Positions 32,985 through 41,308 are shown, numbered from the stretch's first letter. The stretch is DNA of 64,000 nucleotides from Onthovicinus sp900555545 (GCA_949296915.1 CASFPX010000009.1:1-64000); one strand, 5' to 3'. Notes: generated by a model not told the origin, from the sequence alone. Numbers and translations are program-made.

Positions 32985-34388
32985 ATGCTCGACGGCAAGC
33001 GCCAGGCGGATTTTGACCGGTTCCGGAGGGACTATCCGGTGTTTCAATATAAACAATATGAGATCCTTCGCGGGGAGGGGACGGTGACGCTCCGATATGC
33101 CTTTGAAATCCCGGGGCTGTGTTCCTTTGCACCGCAGACTACGATAGAGACGGAGAATTTGACGCTGCTCAATGATCCGGAGTGCCCCGCTGCGCAGGAA
33201 CTCGCTTTTTCGCTGGGTATGGTGGAGGCCGTCAGCTATATGAAGGCCACCTGCTCCCCCCGGATGGAGGTGCTCTGCGGCGCGCTGGATGCGGATGACA
33301 TCGCCTGGTGGCAGAGGCTTTACTATAACGGGCTGGGCGAGATGATGTACCGTAACGGGATCGCCTGCGAACAAGAGGAGTTGTTTGGGATTGCTGCCCC
33401 GGCGCGGCGGGCAGCACGGCCTGAGGAACCTGTGATCGCGGGCGGCAACCTGATCCCCGTCGGCGGCGGGAAGGATTCTGTCGTCAGCCTGGAGCTGCTC
33501 CGGGGGATGCACGCGGAAAACCGCTGCTTTTTTATCAATCCCAAGGGCGCGGGTCTGGGCTGTGCGGACCGGGCGGGCTACGGCGCGGACAGCCGCGTGG
33601 TTACCCACCGGACCATCGATCCCAACCTGTTGGAGCTGAACAAAAAGGGCTTTTTGAACGGACACACGCCGTTTTCAGCGATCGTGGCCTTTTTGTGCGC
33701 GTACTGCGCCGTGCTCACCGGACGGGAGAATATCGTCCTCTCCAATGAGTCGAGCGCCAACGAGGGGAACGTGGCCGGATCCACCGTCAATCACCAGTAC
33801 TCCAAGTCGTTTGAATTTGAGCAGAATTTTAATTGGTACCTGAAAAAGAACGTCTCCGGGCGCGTGTGTTATTTCAGCCTGCTGCGCCCGTTTAACGAGC
33901 TGCAGATTGCCAGATACTTTGCCGGCCATGCCGGAGAGTATCTGGACGTATTTAAGAGCTGTAACCTGGGCAGTAAGACGGACAGCTGGTGCTGCAACTG
34001 CCCCAAGTGCGTGTTTGTCTATACGATTCTGTCGGCATTCCTCCCGCCGGAGCGCGTGGAGCGGATCTTTGGGCAGAACCTCTTGGAGCGGGAGGATCTG
34101 GCCGGGTTCTTTGACGGGCTGACGGGGTTCAGCGCCGTCAAGCCGTTTGAGTGCATCGGCACCCGCGAGGAGGTCGGTGCGGCGTGTAAGCTTGCCTGCG
34201 GGCAGTACGGGCGGGATGGGCGGCCGCTCCCCCTGCTGCTGCGCCGCTATGCGGACCGCGCGGGTACGGCGCTCACATTCGATGAAAAGCTGCTGTTCCG
34301 GGAGTTCAACAGCTTGAACCATATCCCGTCCGTGTTTGATCCCTGTGTGAAGGAGATGTTTGACTTTGTCTCGCAGCCAGATTGCTGA
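32985..34388 (+). CDS. murL: MurL-type UDP-MurNAc-L-Ala-L-Glu epimerase
   Basis: A 467-residue protein that resembles MurL, described in Xanthomonas oryzae, which epimerises the terminal L-Glu of UDP-MurNAc-L-Ala-L-Glu to D-Glu with ATP. The PP-loop PVGGGKDSVVS is at residues 158-168, consistent with ATP adenylation chemistry. It is followed by NPKGAG, SNESSANEGN, VNHQYSKSFEFE and a Cys-rich SCN/WCCNCPKC region at about 325-342. The AAGGAGG seven bases before 32985 fixes the start. The stop lies 29 bases inside the MurD-type gene. The assignment rests on remembered family motifs and on this neighbour, without any database search. Confidence 0.8.
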   Translation: MLDGKRQADFDRFRRDYPVFQYKQYEILRGEGTVTLRYAFEIPGLCSFAPQTTIETENLTLLNDPECPAAQELAFSLGMVEAVSYMKATCSPRMEVLCGALDADDIAWWQRLYYNGLGEMMYRNGIACEQEELFGIAAPARRAARPEEPVIAGGNLIPVGGGKDSVVSLELLRGMHAENRCFFINPKGAGLGCADRAGYGADSRVVTHRTIDPNLLELNKKGFLNGHTPFSAIVAFLCAYCAVLTGRENIVLSNESSANEGNVAGSTVNHQYSKSFEFEQNFNWYLKKNVSGRVCYFSLLRPFNELQIARYFAGHAGEYLDVFKSCNLGSKTDSWCCNCPKCVFVYTILSAFLPPERVERIFGQNLLEREDLAGFFDGLTGFSAVKPFECIGTREEVGAACKLACGQYGRDGRPLPLLLRRYADRAGTALTFDEKLLFREFNSLNHIPSVFDPCVKEMFDFVSQPDC

Positions 34389-35673
34389 TTTTTTTAAAGG
34401 AAAAAAAGTGCTGATCCTCGGCTTTGGCCGGGAGGGGCGTTCTACACTGGAATTTATCCGGGAGTTCTTGCCGGAGCAGGAGATTGCCGTGGCCGACGCC
34501 AATCCGGTGCAGGTGGAGGATCCAAACGTCCGCCTGATCTGCGGGCCGGATTATATGGATGGCATCAACAGCTACGATGTGGTGATGAAGAGCCCGGGCA
34601 TCTCCGTGCGTGATGTGAAGATATCCCCGACGACGCTCGTCACCTGCCAGACGGATCTGTTCTTACGGTACGCGGACTGCGCGCGCACGGTGGGTGTCAC
34701 CGGCACCAAGGGCAAAACGACAACCTCGTCGCTGCTCTACGCCATCTTGCAGGCGGCGGGTGTCAAATCGAGCCTGATCGGGAATATCGGCGTGCCGGTG
34801 TTCGAGTGCCTGGGCGATACGGACGGCATGACCGCTGTGATCGAGATGTCCTCGCACCAGCTGGAATTTTGCCGCCACGCGCCTGATATCGCCGTGCTGA
34901 CCAACCTGTACCCCGAGCACCTGGATCACTACAACGGCTATGCCGGGTATGTGGGCGCCAAGCTGAACATTGCCCGCTACCAGACAGCAAAGGACTTGTT
35001 CCTCATCAATGGCGACCAGGACGTGTCCGGTGTTGCAGATCTCACGCGGTTCCCGGCGCGGCTCGAGCGTATCTCCCTAAAGGAGCAGGCGGATCCGTTC
35101 GCGCAGGAGTTGTTCGCTTGCAACGACTATCTGCGCGGTGAGCACTTCCACTATGATATCCTGTTTGCCATGCACGCGGCGCGCGATCTCGGGATCGGCG
35201 ATGCGGCGATCCTGAAGGGGGTTGCCTCTTTCCGCGGTGCGCCGCACCGCCTTCAGTTTGTGGGGGAGTACGCCGGGATCAAATGGTATGACGACGCCAT
35301 TGCCACCATCCCGCGCGCGGTGGAGTGCGGCGTGGAGGGTCTGGGCGATGTGGATACGCTCATCATCGGCGGCATGGACCGCGGCCTGGACTACACGGAG
35401 TTTGAAGACTATCTGTGCCGATGTGCGGTGCGCAACATCGTTTGCCTGCCGGATACAGGCCGTGCAATCGGGCGGAATCTGATCCAAAAGCGCTGCGGGA
35501 AGATGATCTACCAGGCGGAGGATATGGAGCAGGCCGTGCAGATGGCGGCCAATATCACGCAAAAGGGTCGTTCCTGCCTGCTCTCCCCGGCGGCGTCGAG
35601 CTACAACGTCTACCGTAATTTTGAGCACAAGGGCGAGGATTTCCAGCGCTGTATCCGGTCGCTGGGGGACTGA
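34360..35673 (+). CDS. murD2: MurD-type UDP-MurNAc-L-alanine glutamate ligase (probable MurD2)
   Basis: A 437-residue Mur ligase. It has an N-terminal UDP-binding Rossmann fold (LILGFGREGRSTLEF), the ATP loop VTGTKGKTT at about 115-121, MSSHQLEF, NLYPEHLDHY, and a C-terminal domain with GGMDRGLDY and SPAASSYNVYRNFEHKG. The central YDDAIATIP stretch replaces the NDSKATN of ordinary MurD, as expected of a MurD2 that adds L-Glu before MurL action. The start is TTG (34360, or 34366 which has better spacing from AAGGAG). It overlaps murL by 29 bases and ends with a strong terminator. Whether it uses L-Glu or D-Glu needs testing. Confidence 0.82.
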   Translation: MTLSRSQIADFFKGKKVLILGFGREGRSTLEFIREFLPEQEIAVADANPVQVEDPNVRLICGPDYMDGINSYDVVMKSPGISVRDVKISPTTLVTCQTDLFLRYADCARTVGVTGTKGKTTTSSLLYAILQAAGVKSSLIGNIGVPVFECLGDTDGMTAVIEMSSHQLEFCRHAPDIAVLTNLYPEHLDHYNGYAGYVGAKLNIARYQTAKDLFLINGDQDVSGVADLTRFPARLERISLKEQADPFAQELFACNDYLRGEHFHYDILFAMHAARDLGIGDAAILKGVASFRGAPHRLQFVGEYAGIKWYDDAIATIPRAVECGVEGLGDVDTLIIGGMDRGLDYTEFEDYLCRCAVRNIVCLPDTGRAIGRNLIQKRCGKMIYQAEDMEQAVQMAANITQKGRSCLLSPAASSYNVYRNFEHKGEDFQRCIRSLGD

Positions 35674-35694
35674 TATTTGTATTGTTTGACCAAA

Positions 35695-35730
35695 AAGAAC
35701 GCTGTGTTTTTTACAGGGCGTTCTTTTTTT
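35695..35730 (+). terminator. Terminator of the murL-murD2 run
   Basis: AAGAACGCTGT pairs with ACAGGGCGTTCTT (one bulge) across TGTTTTTT and leads into TTTTTTT. Confidence 0.88.
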
Positions 35731-35744
35731 ATTGCTCCGCTCTA

Positions 35745-35773
35745 TTGTTTTGGGTGGTTAGTTGTGATATAAT
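35745..35773 (+). promoter_or_regulatory. Promoter of the EF-G-like gene
   Basis: TTGTTT (35745-35750), 17 bases, TATAAT (35768-35773). Confidence 0.7.
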
Positions 35774-35843
35774 TTTTGAAAGAAATATATAAATAATTAT
35801 ATATTTTGATAAATCTTTTCATTCTCACGAAGGGGGAATTACC

Positions 35844-37916
35844 TTGAAATCACACAAAGCAGGTTCTATTTGCAACGTAGCGCTCGCCGGTCACGGCGGC
35901 AAGGGCAAGACGACCGTGGCGGAGGCCATGCTCTACCTGGCGGGCATGACGGACCGCATGGGCACAGTGGCCGAGGGGACGGCCGTTATGGACAGCGATC
36001 CCCTGGAGAAAAAACGTAAATCCTCCGTATCTACTGCGCTCGCCTCAATCGAGTGGAAGGATACGAAGATCAATATATTGGATACGCCCGGCCAGTTCGA
36101 CTTTGAGTGCGGCCAGTGTGAGGGCGTCCGCGCGGCGGACTGCGTCATCGTGGTTACGAGCGCGGGTTCCGACTGCGATATCGGCGCACAAAAGGTCTTT
36201 TCCTCCGCCAAAAAGCAGGGGAAAGGGCGCATGTTCGCCATCACCAAGACGGACTCCGACCACCGCAGCTTCTACAAGACTTTTGAAGCGCTGCGCAAGG
36301 CGTATGGCACGTTGCTGTGCCCGGTCGTCGTCCCGCACATGGAGGGGAATATCACCGCCTCCTATGTCGATCTGATCCATAAGAAGGCGTTTGCCTATCA
36401 GGACGGCAAGGCCGTGGAGGCCCCGATGCCGGAGAACGATGAAAATTACGAGGAGATGCTGGAGATCTTCCGCGAGGCCATCGCCACGACGAACGACGAT
36501 CTGCTCGACAAATTCTTTGAGGGCGAGGCGTTCACCCCGGAGGAGATCATCACCAGCCTCAAACAGGGCGTGGTACAGGGCAGTCTGTACCCGGTGTTTG
36601 CCGTCTCCGGTCTGACGGGTAACGCCGTGGATCTGCTGCTGGATGGGATCACGGAGTTCGCGCCGTCTGCGGCCGAGAAGGCCAGCGAACTGGCGGCGGA
36701 TACGGAGGGCAACCTGCTGGAGATCCCCTGCAGCGAGTCGGAAAAGTTGGCGGCGCTCTGCTTTAAGACGATTGCCGACCCGTTTGTGGGCCGGATGTCC
36801 TTTGTCAAAGTCATCTCCGGCAAGCTCACGCCGGGCATGAGTGTGGCCGACGGGCGCACCGGCGCCACGGAAAAGGTCGGCAAGATCGTCGGGATGCTCG
36901 GCAGCAAGCAGGTGGATATGGCGGAGATTACCGCCGGGGATATCGGCGTGCTCACCAAGCTCGACAAGGTCCGCACGGGCGACACGCTCTGCGATCCGGC
37001 GCGCGTGGTCAAGCTCGAGGGCGTCACCTTCCCGCATCCGTGCCTGTCCATGGCCGTCACCCCCGCGAAGAAGGGCGAGGAGGAGAAGGTGGCTTCCGGA
37101 CTGATGCGCTTGATGGAGGAGGATCCGACCATCAATTTCTATACGGATAACGAGACGCACGAGCAGATCCTCTCCGGCCTTGGGGAGCAGCATCTGGATG
37201 TGATTACCAACAAGCTTAAAACCAAGTTCGGTGTGGATATCACCCTCACACAGCCCAAGGTCGCCTACCGCGAGACCATTCGCAAGACGGTACAGGCGCA
37301 GGGCCGCCACAAAAAGCAGTCCGGCGGCCACGGCCAGTTCGGCGATGTGTTCATCCGCTTTGAGCCGTGTAACAGTGAGGAACTCGTCTTTGAGGAGGAG
37401 GTCTTTGGCGGTGCGGTGCCAAAGAACTTCTTCCCCGCGGTGGAAAAGGGCCTGCGCGAGAGCATGGCGCACGGCGTGCTGGCGGGGTATCCGATGGTAG
37501 GCGTTAAGGCCGTGCTGTATGACGGCTCCTACCACCCGGTCGACTCGTCGGAGATGGCGTTTAAGCTGGCGGCCAACCTGGCGTTTAAGAATGGCATCCC
37601 GAATGCGTCTCCTGCGCTGCTCGAACCGGTCGGTTCCCTGCACGCGACGATTCCGGAGGACACCATGGGCGATATCATGGGCGATATCACCAAGCGCCGC
37701 GGACGCGTACTTGGGATGAGTCCCTCCCCGGAGGACAGCTCCATGCAGGTGATCGAGGCGGAGGTCCCCATGGCGGAGATGGCCGACTTCAGCACCATGA
37801 TGCGTTCCGTCACCCGCGGGCGCGGCAGCTTTGAGCTCGAGTTCCTGCGGTATGACGAGGCTCCGCAGGCCGTGGCCGACAAGGTGATTGCCGAGCACCA
37901 GGCGGAAAAGGAATAA
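35844..37916 (+). CDS. Elongation factor G-like translational GTPase
   Basis: A 690-residue protein with the EF-G domain order (G, II, III, IV, V) and near EF-G length. Its GTPase motifs deviate: G1 is GHGGKGKTT instead of AHxDxGKTT, G3 is DTPGQFDF instead of DTPGHVDF, and G4 is ITKTDSDH instead of NKMD. Domain IV (HGQFGDVFIRFEP) and domain V (RRGRVLGM) are clear. It is best called a divergent EF-G paralogue, such as those found beside a true fusA in Clostridia. It starts at TTG with AGGGGGAA upstream. The function may be specialised ribosome rescue or recycling, but this is unproven. Confidence 0.86.
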   Translation: MKSHKAGSICNVALAGHGGKGKTTVAEAMLYLAGMTDRMGTVAEGTAVMDSDPLEKKRKSSVSTALASIEWKDTKINILDTPGQFDFECGQCEGVRAADCVIVVTSAGSDCDIGAQKVFSSAKKQGKGRMFAITKTDSDHRSFYKTFEALRKAYGTLLCPVVVPHMEGNITASYVDLIHKKAFAYQDGKAVEAPMPENDENYEEMLEIFREAIATTNDDLLDKFFEGEAFTPEEIITSLKQGVVQGSLYPVFAVSGLTGNAVDLLLDGITEFAPSAAEKASELAADTEGNLLEIPCSESEKLAALCFKTIADPFVGRMSFVKVISGKLTPGMSVADGRTGATEKVGKIVGMLGSKQVDMAEITAGDIGVLTKLDKVRTGDTLCDPARVVKLEGVTFPHPCLSMAVTPAKKGEEEKVASGLMRLMEEDPTINFYTDNETHEQILSGLGEQHLDVITNKLKTKFGVDITLTQPKVAYRETIRKTVQAQGRHKKQSGGHGQFGDVFIRFEPCNSEELVFEEEVFGGAVPKNFFPAVEKGLRESMAHGVLAGYPMVGVKAVLYDGSYHPVDSSEMAFKLAANLAFKNGIPNASPALLEPVGSLHATIPEDTMGDIMGDITKRRGRVLGMSPSPEDSSMQVIEAEVPMAEMADFSTMMRSVTRGRGSFELEFLRYDEAPQAVADKVIAEHQAEKE

Positions 37917-37993
37917 AAGAGTTGGCAAGGGCGCGTTGCAAAATGGAAATGCAATAGCGGCTTACACGACGATCGGGTATAAAACGACGAATC

Positions 37994-38038
37994 GCCCCTC
38001 AAAGGAAGCTATAACAGATTCCTTTGAGGGGCAATTTT
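37994..38038 (+). terminator. Terminator after the EF-G-like gene
   Basis: A perfect 14-bp stem (GCCCCTCAAAGGAA with TTCCTTTGAGGGGC) and an AATTTTAT tail. It also faces the convergent HxlR gene. Confidence 0.88.
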
Positions 38039-38088
38039 ATGCATGATTTTTTGGGGGCGAGTTGTTTTGCAGCAGCCCCGTTTTTGGC

Positions 38089-38427
38089 CTATTGATTTAA
38101 CGACGCCTTATATCCTTCGCCCCATGTTTTCATTGCGTCCAGAATCGGGCTCAGGCTTTCCCCCAGCGGGGTGAGCGTGTATTCAACCCGCGGCGGTACT
38201 TCCGCATACACCTTTCGGGTGATTAAGCCGTTGGCCTCCATATCGCGCAGCTGTGCGGTCAGAACCTTTTGCGAGACGCTGCCGATGGATTTTTTCAGTT
38301 CCCCAAAGCGTTTGGTGCCGGGCATCAGGTCGCGCAGGATTAAAACCTTCCACTTGTCGCCAATCAATGTCAAGGTGGTCTCCACTGGACAGACGGGCAG
38401 CTCTTTTGTTTCCTTGTGACGCTCCAT
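38089..38427 (-). CDS. HxlR family transcriptional regulator
   Basis: A 112-residue winged-helix regulator of the HxlR family. It has the N-terminal Cys-containing block LPVCPVETTLTLIGDKWKVL, the recognition helix in SVSQKVLTAQLRDMEANGLI, and the wing EVPPRVEYTLTPLG. The conserved Cys often senses reactive electrophiles or redox. AGGAGG precedes the start. A TTTCAA-A-TTGAAA palindrome lies inside its own promoter spacer, which suggests autoregulation. It diverges from an MBL-like gene 308 bases away, its likely target. Confidence 0.87.
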   Translation of the reverse strand: MERHKETKELPVCPVETTLTLIGDKWKVLILRDLMPGTKRFGELKKSIGSVSQKVLTAQLRDMEANGLITRKVYAEVPPRVEYTLTPLGESLSPILDAMKTWGEGYKASLNQ

Positions 38428-38450
38428 CTCAATGCCTCCTAATACATTAG

Positions 38451-38463
38451 TTTCAAATTGAAA
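38451..38463. promoter_or_regulatory. Candidate HxlR operator
   Basis: A perfect inverted repeat TTTCAA-A-TTGAAA lies 23 bases before the hxlR start, inside the spacer between a TTACTT -35 and a TATTAG -10 on the minus strand. Binding here would block transcription of the regulator gene. Confidence 0.5.
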
Positions 38464-38471
38464 GTAACATT

Positions 38472-38600
38472 TTAACTATACCATACAATCTGTTTTGGAT
38501 CAATGGGCACAATCTCTGAATCTTTAAAATATGTTTCATGGTCAAAGATTCCTGCAATCGTTCCCTTCTGGTGACAGTCCAATTGTTTCTTCCCGGTAAC
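38472..38600 (-). pseudogene. Possible 3' remnant of a lost gene
   Basis: A minus-strand frame before the hxlR gene reads KKQLDCHQKGTIAGIFD and DSEIVPIDPKQIVWYS, then stops at 38472. This is more protein-like than chance and resembles the end of an enzyme, yet no start or ribosome-binding site is present. It may be the remnant of a gene that HxlR once controlled. The rest of the 308-base gap holds two promoters. Confidence 0.3.
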
Positions 38601-38622
38601 TATCCCACATAAAAGTGCGTAC

Positions 38623-38651
38623 TTTACACGTGGAGCCACCGTGCCTATAAT
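38623..38651 (+). promoter_or_regulatory. Promoter of the MBL-like gene
   Basis: TTTACA (38623-38628), 17 bases, TATAAT (38646-38651). Confidence 0.75.
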
Positions 38652-38735
38652 GGAGTCAAGAGGTGCGGAGAACAGCCGGCCGGCACTCCAACTCAAAATT
38701 TAAGGCAACACGCAATACTACAGGAGGAAACTGCT

Positions 38736-39527
38736 ATGAATAAAAATACATGTCAGACGATCAAACTCGCGAAGGGTGAAGTGAATGTCTATGACTTCGG
38801 CGCCGTCAGGCTGCACGCCTATAAGACCAACGATTTTATTGACGATGAGGTGTTCATTGTTGAGAAGAGCGGCAAAGCCGTTGTCATTGAATCCCCCTGC
38901 TTTTTTGACAACAGCGCGGAGCTGACCGAATATCTGAAAGATATGGAGGTGGCAGGGATGCTGGTCGCCTACCATGGCGCGGGGGCATCCTTCCTGCCGG
39001 AGGTTCCGAAATATGCCACGCAGAATGCGGTGGACTACTCCGAAAATGGCGGCGGGAAGGCGCTGATTGAAAATTTTACCAGTGCGTTTGGGGAGGCCTT
39101 CGACAGCTCCGTCCACAAAATTACCCATATTATCGGTGAGGGGAAGGTCAGCATCGGCGGCATCGATTTTGTCATCACGCAGACGGCAGATGCCTTTGAC
39201 GTGGAGATTCCGGAGATCAACGCCGTTTATACCCACATGCTCGGTCACGACTGCCATTCCATCGTAGCCGGCGCCGGCCATGCGGATGCCATCATCGCGC
39301 AGCTGCGCGGCTATATCGCCAGGGGTTACGACCTGATTTTAACTTCTCATTATACGCCGGAGGATCTGAAGGATGCGGAGACGAAGATCGCCTATCTTGA
39401 AAACCTGAAGGCGATCGCCGCAAACTGCAAGGATGCCGGCAGCTTCAAGGAGGAGGTCCAGAGGCAGTATCCCGCATACAGCGGACAAAATTATCTGGAT
39501 ATGACGGCAGGATTTTTCTTTGCCTGA
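38736..39527 (+). CDS. Metallo-beta-lactamase-like protein lacking the HxHxDH motif
   Basis: A 263-residue protein with the strand pattern of an MBL fold (YDFGAVRLHAYKTNDF then DEVFIVEKSGKAVVIESPCF). Where the metal motif HxHxDH should follow, it reads LVAYHGAGASFLPE. Two downstream His (GHDCHSIVAGAGHAD and LTSHYTPEDL) are in the usual positions. It is thus either a non-canonical or a non-catalytic member. GGAGGAAACTGCT precedes the start. It diverges from the HxlR regulator, which probably controls it. The function is unknown. Confidence 0.72.
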   Translation: MNKNTCQTIKLAKGEVNVYDFGAVRLHAYKTNDFIDDEVFIVEKSGKAVVIESPCFFDNSAELTEYLKDMEVAGMLVAYHGAGASFLPEVPKYATQNAVDYSENGGGKALIENFTSAFGEAFDSSVHKITHIIGEGKVSIGGIDFVITQTADAFDVEIPEINAVYTHMLGHDCHSIVAGAGHADAIIAQLRGYIARGYDLILTSHYTPEDLKDAETKIAYLENLKAIAANCKDAGSFKEEVQRQYPAYSGQNYLDMTAGFFFA

Positions 39528-39533
39528 GCGCGC

Positions 39534-39563
39534 AGCGGGACTGCCGGAAACGGCAGTCCCGCT
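39534..39563 (+). terminator. GAAA-loop hairpin after the MBL-like gene
   Basis: A perfect 13-bp stem (AGCGGGACTGCCG with CGGCAGTCCCGCT) closed by a GAAA tetraloop, seven bases after the stop. No T run follows, so termination may be inefficient. Confidence 0.6.
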
Positions 39564-39684
39564 GGTTGAGCTGCTTGTTTACTTTGCCCATGCAGCAATA
39601 CGGTGATCCGGAAAAATTACTGCCTGTGATGTGAAATTTGGATGTAGGCTGCCCGCAAAAAGCAGTCGTTCAGGGGGGAGCAAA

Positions 39685-40479
39685 ATGACACAGTCGGAAA
39701 GGCGGACCTATCTAATCAGGGAATTACTGAAAGAGCAGCCGCAATATGCGGGCATGGAGATCCCGGCCGGCGCGCAGGAGCAAAAGCGCCTGCTCCGTTC
39801 GCTGTTCAATGTCCGGTTGCCGCGGCCCGCCGGTAAAGAGTTCCTGACGGTTCAGGACGCTTATTTACAGGAGGAACTCCGGCAAAAGGGCGTGACCGAT
39901 CTGAAGGATCTCCGTCCGGTGCAGGCTGATATCTATCTTTGGCAGGGGGATATTACCACCTTGCGCTGTGACGCCATCGTTAACGCCGCAAATTCGCAGC
40001 TGCTCGGCTGCTTTGCCCCCTGTCACGGCTGCATTGACAATGCCATCCACACCTATGCCGGCGTGCAGCTGCGATTAGCCTGCGCTGAAATCATGCACAG
40101 GCAGGGACACTCGGAAGGGGTGGGCGCTGCTAAAATTACGCCGGCGTTCAATCTGCCCTGTAACTATGTGCTGCACACCGTGGGGCCGGTCATCTGCAGA
40201 CGGCCGGCGGAGCGGGAGGAGGAGCAGCTGGCCTCCTGCTATCGCTCCTGCCTGGAGCTTGCCGGACAGAACGGTATAAAAAGTGTTGCGTTCTGCTGTA
40301 TTTCCACGGGGGAGTTCCACTTTCCCAACGATCGTGCGGCGCAGATTGCAGTCAGGACCGTGAAGGAATGTAAAGAGCAGACAAATAGCGATGTGAAGGT
40401 GATATTCAATGTATTTAAGCAGACCGACTACGACATTTACCGGAAGCTGCTCGGATCCGATAAAAAGGCTGAAAGCTGA
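39685..40479 (+). CDS. Zinc-containing macrodomain ADP-ribosyl hydrolase
   Basis: A 264-residue macrodomain protein. A helical N-terminal region of about 75 residues precedes the macrodomain, which begins with ADIYLWQGDITTLRCDAIVNAANS. The block LLGCFAPCHGCIDNAIH supplies the Cys/His zinc site typical of the zinc-dependent class. Further on are VLHTVGP and AFCCISTGEFHFP. These enzymes remove ADP-ribose from proteins and are encoded beside class M sirtuins, as here. GGGGGGAG precedes the ATG at 39685. It overlaps the sirtuin gene by 71 bases. Confidence 0.9.
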   Translation: MTQSERRTYLIRELLKEQPQYAGMEIPAGAQEQKRLLRSLFNVRLPRPAGKEFLTVQDAYLQEELRQKGVTDLKDLRPVQADIYLWQGDITTLRCDAIVNAANSQLLGCFAPCHGCIDNAIHTYAGVQLRLACAEIMHRQGHSEGVGAAKITPAFNLPCNYVLHTVGPVICRRPAEREEEQLASCYRSCLELAGQNGIKSVAFCCISTGEFHFPNDRAAQIAVRTVKECKEQTNSDVKVIFNVFKQTDYDIYRKLLGSDKKAES

Positions 40480-41284
40480 GCTGAAAACGGCCGACGCCAT
40501 TGTGATCGGCGCAGGGGCCGGCCTCTCCACGGCGGCGGGGTTTGAGTACAGCGGCGATCGGTTTAAAAAATATTTTTCTGATTTTGAAGAGCGATACGGG
40601 TTCCACGATATGTATTCGGGGGGATTTTACCCCTATGATACCCTGGAGGAATACTGGGCGTATTGGAGCCGGCATATTTTGATCAACCGCTATGAGGATG
40701 CGCCAAAGCCCGTCTATGACAGGCTTTTTCAGTTTGTCCGGGGGAGGGACTACTTTGTCCTGACGACTAATGTGGATCACTGCTTCCAGAAAGCGGGCTT
40801 TGACAAAGGGAGACTGTTCTATACGCAGGGCGATTACGGCCTGTGGCAATGCTCCAGGGCCTGTCACGAAAAAACCTATGATAATGAAACGCAGGTGCGC
40901 CGGATGGCCGCCGAACAGAGGGACATGAAAATCCCATCTGCTCTGGTGCCGCACTGCCCCGTCTGCGGCGCACCCATGACCATGAACCTGCGCTGCGATG
41001 ACTCCTTTGTGCAGGATGCTGGCTGGTATGCCGCCCAGGACCGGTACGAGGAGTTTATCCGCCGCCACCAAAATAAGAATCTGCTGTTGTTGGAATTGGG
41101 GGTAGGGTACAATACCCCCGTGATTATTAAATATCCGTTCTGGCAAATGGCGGCACAAAACAGCCGGGCCGTCTATGCCTGTATCAATTCCGGTGAGACG
41201 TCCTGCCCGCAGGCGATCCGGCGGCGTGCGATCTGCATAGAGGCCGATATTGCTCAGGTTTTGAATGAGCTCGAGCGCGTGTAA
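40409..41284 (+). CDS. Class M sirtuin (SirTM), protein ADP-ribosyltransferase
   Basis: A 291-residue Sir2-fold protein. The NAD site is IGAGAGLSTAAGF at about residues 33-45, followed by TTNVDHCFQKAG at 119-130. The catalytic His of ordinary sirtuins is replaced by Gln in YTQGDYGLWQC, which is the class M signature. Zinc-binding Cys pairs are in QCSRAC and HCPVCG. Class M enzymes ADP-ribosylate lipoylated GcvH-L rather than deacetylate. No GcvH-L or lipoate ligase gene is nearby. The ATG at 40409 has AAGGTG at eight bases, inside the macrodomain gene. Confidence 0.88.
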   Translation: MYLSRPTTTFTGSCSDPIKRLKAELKTADAIVIGAGAGLSTAAGFEYSGDRFKKYFSDFEERYGFHDMYSGGFYPYDTLEEYWAYWSRHILINRYEDAPKPVYDRLFQFVRGRDYFVLTTNVDHCFQKAGFDKGRLFYTQGDYGLWQCSRACHEKTYDNETQVRRMAAEQRDMKIPSALVPHCPVCGAPMTMNLRCDDSFVQDAGWYAAQDRYEEFIRRHQNKNLLLLELGVGYNTPVIIKYPFWQMAAQNSRAVYACINSGETSCPQAIRRRAICIEADIAQVLNELERV

Positions 41285-41308
41285 AACCTCTCAAGATACA
41301 TAAAATAC

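Noticed and set aside
31275..33665. A 796-codon open frame on the minus strand opposite the DUF815, YfbR and MurL genes.
   Set aside because: Its composition is an antisense shadow of three well-supported plus-strand genes with motifs and ribosome-binding sites. High GC leaves few antisense stops.
36045..37928. A 627-codon minus-strand frame opposite the EF-G-like gene.
   Set aside because: It is rich in His, Arg and Leu as expected of an antisense frame, and the plus strand carries the full EF-G domain series.
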